Below the pieces are notes generated by a model that saw only the letters and a list, made by a program, of their open reading frames with translations, was not told where the DNA came from and did no database searches. The position numbers and the translations under genes were made by a program. Shown here one piece after another: positions 17,792-27,499 of a DNA stretch of 64,000 nucleotides. The DNA comes from Chitinophagaceae bacterium (GTDB lineage: Bacteria > Bacteroidota > Bacteroidia > Chitinophagales > Chitinophagaceae). Position 1 is the first letter of the stretch. Each line of letters starts with the position of its first letter. The DNA is taken from contig JADJKL010000012.1 of the NCBI GenBank assembly GCA_016706055.1, positions 62,001-126,000 on the forward strand. The letters are read 5' to 3'.

Positions 17792-20700
17792 TTACATATT
17801 CCTTCTATATTGGCCGCCTACCTCATACAAAGCATGAGTAATTTGTCCCAGCGAACAATACTTAACCGTTTCCATCAGTTCTTCAAAAAGGTTTCCGTTA
17901 TTTATAGCTACAATTCTTAAACGATTCAACATTTCGTCAGACTTGTCTTCATTTCTTTTCCAAAATGCTTTCAGGTTAGTAATCTGTAATTCTTTTTCCT
18001 CAGTTGTACTCCGGATTACTTCTGTTGGTAAAATTGTCGGGCTTCCTTTTTTATTTAAAAATGTATTAACGCCAACCAATGGCAATTCACCAGAATGCTT
18101 CTGATGTTCATAATACAAACTCTCTTCCTGTATTTTATTCCGCTGATACATTCTTTCCATAGAACCCAAGACTCCACCTCTTTCTGTGATGCGGTCAAAC
18201 TCTGCCAGCACTGCCTCTTCTACCAGATCTGTCAATTCTTCAATTAAGAATGAACCTTGGTTTGGGTTTTCATTTTTTGCTGTGCCTAACTCTCTATTAA
18301 TAATTAACTGAATAGCCATTGCCCGGCGAACACTTTCTTCCGTTGGTGTTGTTATTGCTTCATCATATGCATTGGTATGAAGAGAATTACAATTGTCATA
18401 AATAGCATATAGTGCCTGCAGCGTTGTTCTTATATCATTGAAGTCGATTTCCTGTGCATGCAAACTTCTTCCCGATGTTTGAATATGGTACTTCAACATC
18501 TGGCTGCGTTTGTTGGCCTTGTATTTATACTTCATTGCTTTAGCCCAAATCTTTCTTGCCACTCTTCCAATTACACTGTACTCTGGATCCATTCCATTAC
18601 TAAAGAAGAAAGATAAGTTAGCCGCAAAATCATCTATGTTCATCCCGCGGCTCAGATAGTATTCTACATATGTAAACCCATTCGACAATGTGAATGCTAA
18701 TTGTGTAATCGGATTTGCACCAGCTTCTGCAATATGATAACCGCTGATAGAAACAGAATAAAAATTTCTAACCTTCTCTTTGATAAAATATTCCTGTACA
18801 TCACCCATTAGCTTCAACGCAAATTCTGTAGAGAAGATACAAGTATTCTGTGCCTGATCTTCTTTTAAAATATCTGCCTGCACTGTTCCTCTTACTTGTG
18901 TCAATGCATAGGCTTTGATTTTTTCGTACATATCAGCAGGTAATACATCCGCACCTGATAAACCAAGCAAACGTAAACCGAGACCATCATTTCCTTTTGG
19001 CAAAGCACCTGTCAATTCTCCTTTTTCAGGAAGTACCGGTTTACCATCTGTACCCGTATAAAAAGGTAGTTCTCCTTTTTTGAATTTTGATTCGATGATT
19101 TTATTCACCTCATCTCTCAAATTATTTTCCAGTATATATTTTTCGCACTGTTGATCGATGGCTGCATTCATAAAAAAGGCAAGCAACATCGGAGCAGGAC
19201 CGTTAATGGTCATGGAAACTGAAGTCTTCGGATCGCAAAGATCAAAACCACTGTATAATTTTTTTGCATCATCAACTGTTGCAATGCTTACACCGCTATT
19301 ACCAACCTTTCCATAAATATCAGGACGATGATCAGGATCTTCACCATACAGTGTTACACTATCAAATGCAGTTGATAAACGTTTAGCAGGTTGCTCCACA
19401 CTTACATAGTGAAAACGTCTGTTCGTCCTTTCCGGACCACCTTCTCCTGCAAACATTCTTGTCGGGTCTTCGCCTTCCCTTTTCAACGGAAACACACCTG
19501 CCGCAAACGGAAAATGACCGGGTACATTTTCCTGTGCCTGCCATTTTAAAATATCACCCCAGTCTTTATACTTCGGTAAAACAACTTTGGGGATTTTTGT
19601 ACCACTCAAACTGGTAGCGGTCATTGGCAGCTTAATCACTTTATCCCTGACAGTGTATTCATAAAAATCTTTCTGGTATTCTGCTACTTTATTTGGCCAG
19701 TTAGTTATCAGTTTTTTGGCAACTGGTGTTAACTGTTCTGTATAGAAGTCAATTTGTTTTTGAAGAGCATCGGTTACTGATTTATCAGCTTTTACTATTT
19801 CTATCGCTCCTTGTAGTTGATACAATTTAGAAGCAAACTCCGCCTGCTCTTTTACCAATTGATCGTAACCTCTGTTAGTTTCTGCAATTTCAGACAGGTA
19901 ACGAACCCGGCTTGATGGAATAACAGCTTGCGAAACTTTTGCCGTTTCTGCAAAATGATATTCGCCAAACTTTGCACTTGTTTTTGCTTCAATCTTTTTT
20001 AGCAGTAGTTCAAATAAATGGTTTACTCCATCATCGTTAAACTTGCTGGCCATTGTTCCTATTACAGGTATATCTTCATCCTTCGCAGTAAATAACTGAT
20101 GATTTCTTTTATACTGCTTTTTTACATCTGCCAAAGCATCCAATGCTCCGGCCTTATCAAATTTGTTGATGCAAATAAGATCAGCATAATCAAGCATATT
20201 GATTTTTTCCAGCTGAGAAGCAGCTCCATATTCCGGTGTCATCACATACATACTTACATCACAATAATCTAAAATGGAAGCGTCGCTTTGCCCAACGCCT
20301 GCTGATTCAAGAATAATCAAATCAAAATCAGCTGCCTTACAAATATCAATTGCTTCCTGCATGGCACCACTCAATGCTGTGTTATCATCTCTTGTTGCCA
20401 GGCTACGCATATAAGCTCTCGGATGAGAGATTGCATTCATTCTTATTCTATCGCCCAACAAAGCTCCACCAGTTTTTTTCTTGGATGGATCAACAGAGAT
20501 AACAGCGATTGTTTTATCAGTGAAGTTTGTTAGAAATCTTCTAACAATTTCATCGGTTACAGATGATTTTCCGGCTCCGCCTGTTCCGGTAATTCCAAGA
20601 ACAGGATGCCCGCAAGGGGGGCTTTAAAGTTTGATACTACAAATATTTTTTGGTAAGTCGGATAATCAATTCCCCTTTCAGCAATAGAAATCATTCTTGC

Positions 20701-21197
20701 AATAACTCTTACATCTTTAACCTCTTCCAATACTTTCGTTTTATTCCAAACTTCGGGTATTGAAGCCACATTGCATTGGGGGGGCATTTTATCACATCTT
20801 CAATCATTCCTTCTAATCCCATATGCCTTCCATCATCCGGGCTATAAATTCTACTTATACCATAATTATGTAATTCCTCTATTTCATCAGGCAGAATAGT
20901 GCCACCGCCGCCACCAAATATTTTAATATGCCCACATTCATTTTCTTCCAGCAAGTCTTTCATGTATTTAAAAAACTCCACATGCCCGCCCTGGTAACTG
21001 GTAATGGCAATGCCCTGTACATCTTCTTCAATAGCCGTTTCCACAATTTCTTTTACAGAACGGTTATGACCCAGATGAATAATTTCGGCTCCTTTGCTTT
21101 GCATAATCCGGCGCATTACATTAATAGCGGCATCATGTCCGTCAAAAAGACTGGCAGCTGTAACGATTCTTACTTTATTGGAAGGTGTGTAACTCAT
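17792..21197 (-). CDS. icmF: Fused acyl-CoA mutase (IcmF-type: B12 domain, GTPase, mutase), frame broken twice
   Basis: This locus encodes a coenzyme B12-dependent isobutyryl- or related acyl-CoA mutase fused to its own MeaB-type GTPase chaperone, about 1,130 aa in all. The N-terminal B12-binding domain shows FDGHDAAINVMRR and FGGGGGTILPDEIEELH. The G-domain shows GTGGAGKSS, then VISVDPSKKKTGGALLGDRI and INKFDKAGALDAL. The mutase domain shows RRFHYVSVEQPAKRLSTAFD, SVSMTINGPAPMLLAFFMNA and YHIAEAGANPITQLAFTLSN. Two poly-C tracts on the coding strand (7 C at 20778-20784 and 6 C at 20616-20621) each appear one base short; adding a C at both restores one frame (IKCPPQCNVAS, KAPPCGHPVLGITG). Start MSYTPSNKVRI is at 21197. 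Confidence 0.85.
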
Positions 21198-21212
21198 ATT
21201 TTTCATAAAGTG

Positions 21213-21220
21213 CAAATTTA
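21213..21220 (-). promoter_or_regulatory. -7 promoter box of the acyl-CoA mutase gene
   Basis: TAAATTTG on the minus strand fits TAnnTTTG and predicts a start near 21206, giving a leader of about 9 nt before the ATG at 21197. No clear TTG at -33. Confidence 0.45.
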
Positions 21221-21299
21221 AACTTAAAAAGCTAATGCTTGTCCGACCGTTTGTTTATATAAATTAGCAATAAAAGTTATCCGGGCAGGCCTGTTAGTC

Positions 21300-21330
21300 T
21301 TGCTGACGGCGGTTCAATTTGGTACATTTG
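21300..21330 (+). promoter_or_regulatory. Promoter of the kinase-RapZ gene, predicting a leaderless transcript
   Basis: TTG (21300-21302), 20 nt, TACATTTG (21323-21330) fits both consensus elements. The ATG at 21335 is only 4 nt past the -7 box, so transcription would begin at or beside the start codon. Confidence 0.6.
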
Positions 21331-21334
21331 CGGG

Positions 21335-22804
21335 ATGCAGGACATTACAGCATCAATTGCTACTTTATATAAACAATGGAAAGGCGAGGAAGCCAAATCC
21401 ATTGAGTTGCTGCCACAAAGTGGAAGTGAGAGACGTTATTTCAGGATTTATGGTTCTACTGAATCTGTAATCGGTACTTATGGCGCCAATATTCAGGAGA
21501 ATAAAACCTTCATTTACTTCTCTAAAAAATTTAAGAACAAAGAACTTGCTGTTCCTGAAATACTGGCAATAAGTGATGATGAGCAGTTTTATCTACAGGA
21601 AGATTTTGGCACTGTTTCATTATTAAATCATCTGGAGTCAAAAGGTTTTTCAGACGAAGTCTATTCACTTTTCAAAAAAAGTTTAGAGGCCTTGGCTTAT
21701 TTGCAGATAAAGGGTGATGAAGGACTTAACTATGCTGATTATTGCCTCACCAGTGAGGAATTTGGGAAGCAAGCCATTATGGCTGATCTGCTTTATTTCA
21801 AATATTATTTTTTAGACGCTTTACGTAAGCCATACGACAAGCAAAAACTGATTGCTGATTTTGAAGCATTGAGTAATTATTTGACGCATACTGAATATAA
21901 ATATTTCATGTTCCGAGATTTTCAGAGCAGGAATATTATGGTAACTGATGATAATTCTGTTCATTTTATAGATTATCAAGGCGGCATGAAAGGTGCTCCA
22001 CAATACGACGTAGCCTCTATGTTATGGCAAGCCAGAGCCAATCTACCAGATGAATGGAAAAATAATTTACTGGAAGATTACATGGCAAGTTTTGAAAAAA
22101 TAATTGGTCAATCTATTGATAAAAATATTTTCCGAAGCCAGTATTATGGTTATGTGTTGATTCGTTTATTACAGGTTCTTGGTGCATATGGCTTCCGAGG
22201 TTTGTTTGAAAGAAAAGCTCAGTTCCTTACAAGTATCCCATTAGCATTAAACAATCTGAAAGATTTTTTAAAAAATCAAAGTCTTGGAATTTCGGTTCCT
22301 GAATTCAGAAAAGTGTTAGATATGTGTCTTGGCGATGAGGTCATTCAACAGTTTACTCCTACACAAGCAACAGACGAAACACCATTGGTTGTAAAAGTTT
22401 GCAGCTTTTCTTATCGCAAACAATTACCAGAAGATAATAGTGGCAACGGCGGCGGTTTTCTATTTGACTGCCGAGGCATTTTAAATCCGGGTCGTGTAGA
22501 TAGTATGAAAACACAAACCGGAAGAGACAAAGAAGTAAAAGATTTTTTAGAACAGCAAACTAAGATGCCGGAATTTTTAAACAGTGCGATGGATGTTGTG
22601 GATATTACAGTAGAAGAATATATCAAAAGAGGGTTTGAAAGTCTACTGGTTGGATTTGGATGTACAGGAGGCCAGCATAGAAGTGTGTATGCTGCTGATG
22701 CAATGGCGAGGCATTTAAAAAACAAGTTCAAAGTAAAAATCGAACTGAAACATATTGTTCAGGAAGAAAAAAACTGGCAGAATCCACTGCCGCAGAATAA
22801 CTAA
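21335..22804 (+). CDS. Sugar kinase (AmgK-like APH fold) fused to a RapZ C-terminal domain
   Basis: A 489-residue two-domain protein. Residues 1 to about 335 form an aminoglycoside-phosphotransferase-like kinase: SGSERRYFRIYG near the N-terminus, the catalytic loop FRDFQSRNIMV at about 193-203, and the metal-binding FIDYQGG at about 211-217. This is the fold of AmgK, the anomeric kinase for N-acetylmuramic acid and N-acetylglucosamine in cell-wall recycling. Residues about 350-480 match the RapZ C-terminal domain (GGFLFDCRGILNPGR, GFGCTGGQHRSVYAADAMA), which in RapZ binds amino-sugar phosphate. Its stop overlaps the start of a MurU-like uridylyltransferase gene by one base (TAATG), so translation is coupled. 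Substrate is inferred from this pairing. Confidence 0.85.
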   Translation: MQDITASIATLYKQWKGEEAKSIELLPQSGSERRYFRIYGSTESVIGTYGANIQENKTFIYFSKKFKNKELAVPEILAISDDEQFYLQEDFGTVSLLNHLESKGFSDEVYSLFKKSLEALAYLQIKGDEGLNYADYCLTSEEFGKQAIMADLLYFKYYFLDALRKPYDKQKLIADFEALSNYLTHTEYKYFMFRDFQSRNIMVTDDNSVHFIDYQGGMKGAPQYDVASMLWQARANLPDEWKNNLLEDYMASFEKIIGQSIDKNIFRSQYYGYVLIRLLQVLGAYGFRGLFERKAQFLTSIPLALNNLKDFLKNQSLGISVPEFRKVLDMCLGDEVIQQFTPTQATDETPLVVKVCSFSYRKQLPEDNSGNGGGFLFDCRGILNPGRVDSMKTQTGRDKEVKDFLEQQTKMPEFLNSAMDVVDITVEEYIKRGFESLLVGFGCTGGQHRSVYAADAMARHLKNKFKVKIELKHIVQEEKNWQNPLPQNN

Positions 22805-23529
22805 TGAAAGCTATGATTTTTAGTGCTGGACTCGGCACAAGATTTAAACCCTGGACAGATAAACATCCAAAAGCATTAGCTACCGTTAATGGCAAACCCT
22901 TGTTACAAAGGAATATTGAATACCTACAGTCTTTTGGAATGAAAGACATCATTGTCAACGTTCACCATTTCGCTAACCAGATAAAAGAAGCTATTGAAAA
23001 AAATAGTGGTTGGGGAAGCAATATCATCATAAGTGATGAAAGAAATGAGGTATTGGAAACAGGTGGGGGTTTGCTAAAAGCGAAGGGATTATTTACCCCA
23101 GGAGAAAAATTCATTACCTGCAATGTTGATATTCTTACCAATCTCGACATCAGCAAACTGATAACTTTTCACAAAGAAAGCAAGGCCCTCATTTCTTTTG
23201 CTGTAACGAATAGAAAAACATCCCGTTACCTTTTATTTGATGAAAACAACAGGCTTTGTGGCTGGAGAAATACAAAAACCGGCGAAGAAAGAATATCAAT
23301 TCAAAAAGCAAATCTTATTGAAAAAGCATATAGTTGTGTAGTTGTATTTGAGTATGATATTTTCGAAATAATGGAAGAGTATAACTTCTCAGGAAAATTT
23401 TCACTCATTGATGTATACCTGAAGTTGGCTGCTGATCATTGTATAATGGGTTACGACCATTCTGGAGATTTGCTGGTGGATGTTGGCAAACCCGAGAGTG
23501 TTGCCATAGCAGCGTCAGTTTTTACTTAA
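22804..23529 (+). CDS. Sugar-1-phosphate nucleotidyltransferase, MurU-like
   Basis: A 241-residue nucleotidyltransferase that joins a sugar 1-phosphate to an NTP. The N-terminal signature AMIFSAGLGTRFKPWTDKHP is followed by KALATVNGKPLLQRNIEYL and the NVDILTNLD metal-binding region at about residue 107. Its size (short, with no C-terminal left-handed helix) matches MurU and the alpha-D-mannose/hexose-1-phosphate enzymes rather than GlmU. It is coupled by a one-base overlap to the AmgK-like kinase-RapZ gene, which is the AmgK-MurU pair of the peptidoglycan recycling bypass that rebuilds UDP-MurNAc without the de novo pathway. Mannose-1-phosphate guanylyltransferase activity remains a possibility. 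Confidence 0.87.
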   Translation: MKAMIFSAGLGTRFKPWTDKHPKALATVNGKPLLQRNIEYLQSFGMKDIIVNVHHFANQIKEAIEKNSGWGSNIIISDERNEVLETGGGLLKAKGLFTPGEKFITCNVDILTNLDISKLITFHKESKALISFAVTNRKTSRYLLFDENNRLCGWRNTKTGEERISIQKANLIEKAYSCVVVFEYDIFEIMEEYNFSGKFSLIDVYLKLAADHCIMGYDHSGDLLVDVGKPESVAIAASVFT

Positions 23530-23609
23530 AAAAATGTAAATACCCTTTCAACGGTAGCCTTACTTGCATCCTTTTCCTTTACCTTTCAGACTTCAAATAA
23601 AATTTTAGT

Positions 23610-25565
23610 ATGAAGAAATTAATATTGAGTGTCCTCGGTCTAGTTATGTTCCTTGGTCTATTTGCGCAATCCAATTACAATAATAAAGAAGCATTTAATC
23701 CTCAGTTTTATCCTTATCCTGGTAATGAATTTAGAAGTGCAAGCGGCGAACCCGGATCTAAATACTGGCAAAACCGAGCTGATTATAAAATCACAAGTAG
23801 TTTAAATACAGAATCACATACTGTAACGGGTAATGTTGAAATCAGCTATACAAATAATAGTCCTGATAATTTAAAATTCCTTTGGCTGCAACTGGATCAG
23901 AATATTTACAAAAAAGATTCCCGCGGCTCCAGCACAACTACACAAACGGGTGGTCGTTGGGCCAACGGCGGCTTTACCGATGGAGATATTATTAAATCTA
24001 TTTCAGCAGAGTATAATGGAAAAACATTTACACCAAAATTCAATGTATCCGATACAAGAATGCAGGTTTGGATGCAGGATGCGTTAAAAGCTGCTGGCGG
24101 AAAGATTAAATTAACTATCCAATTTGAATTTACAGTGCCTGAATACGGAACTGACAGAATGGGTCGTTTAAAAACAAAAAACGGAGTTGTATATGAAGTG
24201 GCCCAGTGGTTTCCCCGCATGGCAGTGTATGATGACATACAAGGATGGAATACCTTGCCATATGTAGGTGCAGGAGAGTTTTACCTTGAATATGGTGATA
24301 TCGATTTCACAATTACAGCACCATCTGAATTGATAGTTGTTGGCTCTGGTGAATTGCAAAATCCGCAGGAATGCTACACAGCAGAACAAATGAAAAGATG
24401 GGAAGCTGCAAAAAACAGTGATAAAACCGTTATGATACGGAGCGAGAAAGAAGTAAATGATCCCAATTCTAGACCAAAGCAAGCAACGACAACATGGAAA
24501 TTTAAAATACAAAACACAAGAGATGTTGCATGGGCAGCAAGCAAAGCATTTGTACAAGATGCAGCAAAAATTAATTTACCAAGTGGTAAAAAAACTATGG
24601 CCATAAGTGTATATCCGGTTGAAAGTATTAAGAAAGATGGGTGGCAGCGTTCAACTGAATTTACCAAAGCCTGTATCGAACATTATTCTAATAAATGGTT
24701 TGAGTTTCCTTATCCTGCGGCAACTAATGTTGCCGGAATAGTTGGTGGTATGGAATATCCTGGTATTGTGTTTTGCAGTCATAGCGATTCAGGCAGCAGT
24801 TTATGGGGTGTTACCGATCATGAGTTTGGCCACACATGGTTCCCAATGATTGTAGGAAGTAATGAAAGAAAATATGCATGGATGGATGAAGGATTCAATA
24901 CATTCATCAATGGCCTTTCTACAGAAGCATTTAACAAAGGAGAATTTAAAGAAGCTAGCTTCTTTGACGATCCTAATTCGCCTTTCATGGTTAAATACAC
25001 CTTTGGAGAAAAAATGGACGGTTTATATAATTCGCCGGATGTTATTCAACAAGAAAGCTTGGGAATAGCAGCTTATATGAAGCCAGCACAAATGCTCGAT
25101 GCTTTACGCAATGTTGTTTTAGGTGAACAACGATTTGATGCTGCTTTTAAAGAATATATTAATCGCTGGGCTTTCAAACATCCAACACCTTGGGATTTTT
25201 TCCATACAATAGAAAATGTAGCCGGTGAAGATCTTGGTTGGTTTTGGAGAGCATGGGTATTAAACACTTGGAAATTAGATCAAGCTGTAACTGGTGTAAA
25301 ATATACAGAAGACAAACCTGAAAACGGCGCCAACATTTCAATAGAAAATTTAGAGCAAATGCCAATGCCGGTAACAGTGCTTGTAAAAGAAGCCAATGGT
25401 AAAGAACATAAAATTGACTTGCCTGTAGAAGTGTGGCAACGTGGAGCTAAATGGACATTCGGTGTGCCAACCACAAGTGAAGTAACAGATGTAGTTCTTG
25501 ATCCTGATAAAAAACTTCCAGATTGGAACAGAGATAATAATAGCTGGAAGAAAAAAGCTTTTTAA
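23610..25565 (+). CDS. M1 family zinc metallopeptidase, exported
   Basis: A 651-residue aminopeptidase-like enzyme. Signal peptide at residues 1-20 (KKLILSVLGLVMFLGLFAQ). The catalytic motif HEFGH is at residues 404-408 and the third zinc ligand, Glu427, lies 18 residues on (DEGFNTF), as in the M1 HExxH-x18-E pattern. The substrate-binding region GGMEYPG near residue 376 corresponds to the GAMEN motif of classical M1 enzymes but is altered. A C-terminal domain of about 100 residues follows. It likely trims peptides in the periplasm. It is transcribed in the same direction as the kinase-nucleotidyltransferase pair, 80 nt away, and is followed by a strong bidirectional terminator. Confidence 0.92.
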   Translation: MKKLILSVLGLVMFLGLFAQSNYNNKEAFNPQFYPYPGNEFRSASGEPGSKYWQNRADYKITSSLNTESHTVTGNVEISYTNNSPDNLKFLWLQLDQNIYKKDSRGSSTTTQTGGRWANGGFTDGDIIKSISAEYNGKTFTPKFNVSDTRMQVWMQDALKAAGGKIKLTIQFEFTVPEYGTDRMGRLKTKNGVVYEVAQWFPRMAVYDDIQGWNTLPYVGAGEFYLEYGDIDFTITAPSELIVVGSGELQNPQECYTAEQMKRWEAAKNSDKTVMIRSEKEVNDPNSRPKQATTTWKFKIQNTRDVAWAASKAFVQDAAKINLPSGKKTMAISVYPVESIKKDGWQRSTEFTKACIEHYSNKWFEFPYPAATNVAGIVGGMEYPGIVFCSHSDSGSSLWGVTDHEFGHTWFPMIVGSNERKYAWMDEGFNTFINGLSTEAFNKGEFKEASFFDDPNSPFMVKYTFGEKMDGLYNSPDVIQQESLGIAAYMKPAQMLDALRNVVLGEQRFDAAFKEYINRWAFKHPTPWDFFHTIENVAGEDLGWFWRAWVLNTWKLDQAVTGVKYTEDKPENGANISIENLEQMPMPVTVLVKEANGKEHKIDLPVEVWQRGAKWTFGVPTTSEVTDVVLDPDKKLPDWNRDNNSWKKKAF

Positions 25566-25567
25566 AA

Positions 25568-25604
25568 AAATAAAGCCCCTTATTTTAAATACGGGGCTTT
25601 ATTT
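25568..25604. terminator. Bidirectional terminator between the M1 peptidase and RidA genes
   Basis: AAATAAAGCCCC (25568-25579) pairs perfectly with GGGGCTTTATTT (25593-25604), with A/T tracts on both sides. It can end both converging transcripts. Confidence 0.85.
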
Positions 25605-25634
25605 TTACTATGACTCGAAAGTTTGCTACTAAAA

Positions 25635-26015
25635 TTATTTCATCGCAATCATACTAATTTCAACATTTACAAATTTGGGTAATGCAGACACCTGAACAGT
25701 TTCCCTTGCAGGGAAATCACTTTCAAAATATTCCCCGTACACCTCATTAATAGCGACAAACTGATGCATATCCATAATAAATATGCTGGTCTTTACCACA
25801 TTACTGAAATCCATTCCTGCTTCAGTTAAAATAGCTTTCAGGTTATGCATTACCTGATGTGTTTCCTCCTGAATATCTTTCTTTTTCAGTTCTCCTGTTG
25901 CAGGATCAATACAAATCTGCCCTGAGATATAAAGCATATCGCCAGCTAAAACAGCCTGATTATAGGGACCGATTGGATCTGGCGCCAATTTAGTTTTTAT
26001 TATAGTTTTGCTCAT
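25635..26015 (-). CDS. ridA: RidA family enamine/imine deaminase
   Basis: A 126-residue trimeric cytoplasmic protein of the RidA/YjgF family that hydrolyses reactive 2-aminoacrylate and related enamines. Typical segments are DPIGPYNQAVLAGDMLYISG (PYxxA and SGQ regions), HNLKAILTEAGMDFSNVVKT and the end FPARETVQVSALPKFVNVEI. The arginine in ARETVQV corresponds to the catalytic Arg of RidA. I chose the ATG at 26015, where MSKTIIKTKLAPDPIGPYNQ begins; the frame is open for 19 further codons upstream, but the residues there are not family-like. It is divergent from a 3HCDH-like gene. Confidence 0.93.
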   Translation of the reverse strand: MSKTIIKTKLAPDPIGPYNQAVLAGDMLYISGQICIDPATGELKKKDIQEETHQVMHNLKAILTEAGMDFSNVVKTSIFIMDMHQFVAINEVYGEYFESDFPARETVQVSALPKFVNVEISMIAMK

Positions 26016-26080
26016 TTTGTATTTATTAAAAATTGTATAGGACGAATTTAGCTTTATACGTTTTCTTTGCAAAAACTATT

Positions 26081-26707
26081 ATGCGGATTGTAGTCATATC
26101 GGATGAGGCCTTAAAAACAGAGTTACTGGCACAAGGTGTTAATGCTACAGCAGAAATTATATGGCTTTCGCTTCCAGAAAAAGTGACTGGAGCAACCTGC
26201 TATATTGATCTTTTGTTTGATTGTACTGAGGAGCGAATCAATGTTTTACAAGAAATATCATCCGGTCTTACAATCGTTAATTCCGTAAATAAAACATGTA
26301 ATGATCTTCCTGAAGATTTTATCAGAATAAATGGATGGCCAACATTCCTCAGCAGATCTTTGATTGAAGCTGCCTGTAGTAATGAAAAACTGAAAGCGGA
26401 AGCGGATACAATTTTTTCATTTTTTAATAAGTCGATAGAATGGGTACCGGATATTGTTGGTTTTATTTCGCCAAGAGTAATAAGTATGATTATCAACGAA
26501 GCTTTTTTTACCATTCAAGATGAAGTAACAGGTAAAGATGAAATTGACATAGCAATGAAATTGGGCACAAGGTATCCTTTTGGCCCATTTGAGTGGACTC
26601 AAAAAATTGGTATTAAAAATATTTACGTTTTACTCTCAACTCTTTCTGCAATTCATAAAAGATATGAACCTTCAGAATTATTAAAACAAGAAGCAGAAAA
26701 ACAATGA
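26081..26707 (+). CDS. 3-hydroxyacyl-CoA dehydrogenase C-terminal-domain-like protein
   Basis: 208 residues. The first half (from MRIVVISDEALKTELLAQGV) is a degenerate alpha/beta region that lacks the GxGxxG nucleotide-binding motif. The second half resembles the C-terminal domain of 3-hydroxyacyl-CoA dehydrogenases (VGFISPRVISMIINEAFFTI, IDIAMKLGTRYPFGPFEWTQ, KIGIKNIYVLL). The loss of the Rossmann motif suggests that it is not a working dehydrogenase and may be a structural or regulatory relative. Its stop overlaps the tsaB start by four bases (ATGA), so the two genes are translationally coupled. ATG 26081 is chosen because codons before it are not protein-like. Confidence 0.75.
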   Translation: MRIVVISDEALKTELLAQGVNATAEIIWLSLPEKVTGATCYIDLLFDCTEERINVLQEISSGLTIVNSVNKTCNDLPEDFIRINGWPTFLSRSLIEAACSNEKLKAEADTIFSFFNKSIEWVPDIVGFISPRVISMIINEAFFTIQDEVTGKDEIDIAMKLGTRYPFGPFEWTQKIGIKNIYVLLSTLSAIHKRYEPSELLKQEAEKQ

Positions 26708-27372
26708 GTTTATTATTACATATTGATACTGCACTTTCTGTTGCTTCTGTTTGCTTGTCGAATGACAAAGACTCTATCGCATTATCAGTTAATGAAAATC
26801 AACAAGGTCATGCCGCTTGGCTGCATCAAGCTATTGATGAAATAATGAAAAGTCTTGGTCATTCCATGAAAGAGTTGGATGCAGTTTCTGTAAGTATCGG
26901 TCCTGGATCTTATACAGGTTTGAGAGTTGGTCTTTCCTCAGCTAAAGGGCTATGCTACTCTTTAAATATCCCATTGATTACTATCGCAACTACAGAATTA
27001 ATTGCTTCTGCTATTACACAAGAGGCACAAGACTTGATTTGTTCGGTTATTGATGCCCGACGGATGGAAATTTATTCAGCCATTTATGATAAGAATTTAA
27101 AAGAAATAAAAGCCCCGCATTCTTTAATCATTGATGAAACCAGTTTTGTAGAATTTTTAAATACTCATAAAATTCTTTTTTGCGGAGATGGTTGCAAAAA
27201 ACTGCAAACAATACTTCGTCATGAAAATGTCACTTATAGCAGCACAGCAGCAAATGCTACTCATCTTGCTCAATTAGCCTTTAATCGTTTTAAAGGGAAT
27301 GATTTTGCCGATTTGGCATATGCAGAGCCATTATACGTAAAAGAATTTTATTCTTCTCCCCGAAAGAATTAA
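26704..27372 (+). CDS. tsaB: tRNA threonylcarbamoyladenosine biosynthesis protein TsaB
   Basis: A 222-residue ASKHA-fold protein, the non-catalytic partner of TsaD in making the t6A modification at position 37 of ANN-decoding tRNAs. The family start LLLHIDTALSVASVCLS is followed by HAAWLHQAIDEIM, VSIGPGSYTGLRVGLSSAKG (the hallmark motif, about residues 62-81) and VIDARRMEIYSAIYD. It overlaps the preceding 3HCDH-like gene by 4 bp. TsaD and TsaE are not in this window. Length and motifs agree with bacterial TsaB. Confidence 0.94.
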   Translation: MSLLLHIDTALSVASVCLSNDKDSIALSVNENQQGHAAWLHQAIDEIMKSLGHSMKELDAVSVSIGPGSYTGLRVGLSSAKGLCYSLNIPLITIATTELIASAITQEAQDLICSVIDARRMEIYSAIYDKNLKEIKAPHSLIIDETSFVEFLNTHKILFCGDGCKKLQTILRHENVTYSSTAANATHLAQLAFNRFKGNDFADLAYAEPLYVKEFYSSPRKN

Positions 27373-27499
27373 AAAAACAATTCGTCTAATAGTTATTATT
27401 TAAGGTTCTCTTTTTTGTAATCCGTTTTTGACAATAAATAAAATATTATAACGGTTTATTAAAAGATTTGGTTAACCCTTTTTTTTAATTTTAGTAGAT

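Noticed and set aside
20616..20784. Programmed ribosomal frameshifting in the mutase gene
   Set aside because: No slippery heptamer with a downstream pseudoknot is evident, and two consecutive shifts in one gene would be unprecedented; missing bases are simpler.
20557..20787. A separate short protein in the mutase gene
   Set aside because: Its two ends are wrong-frame readings of the B12-GTPase linker, and single C additions merge it with the flanking mutase parts.
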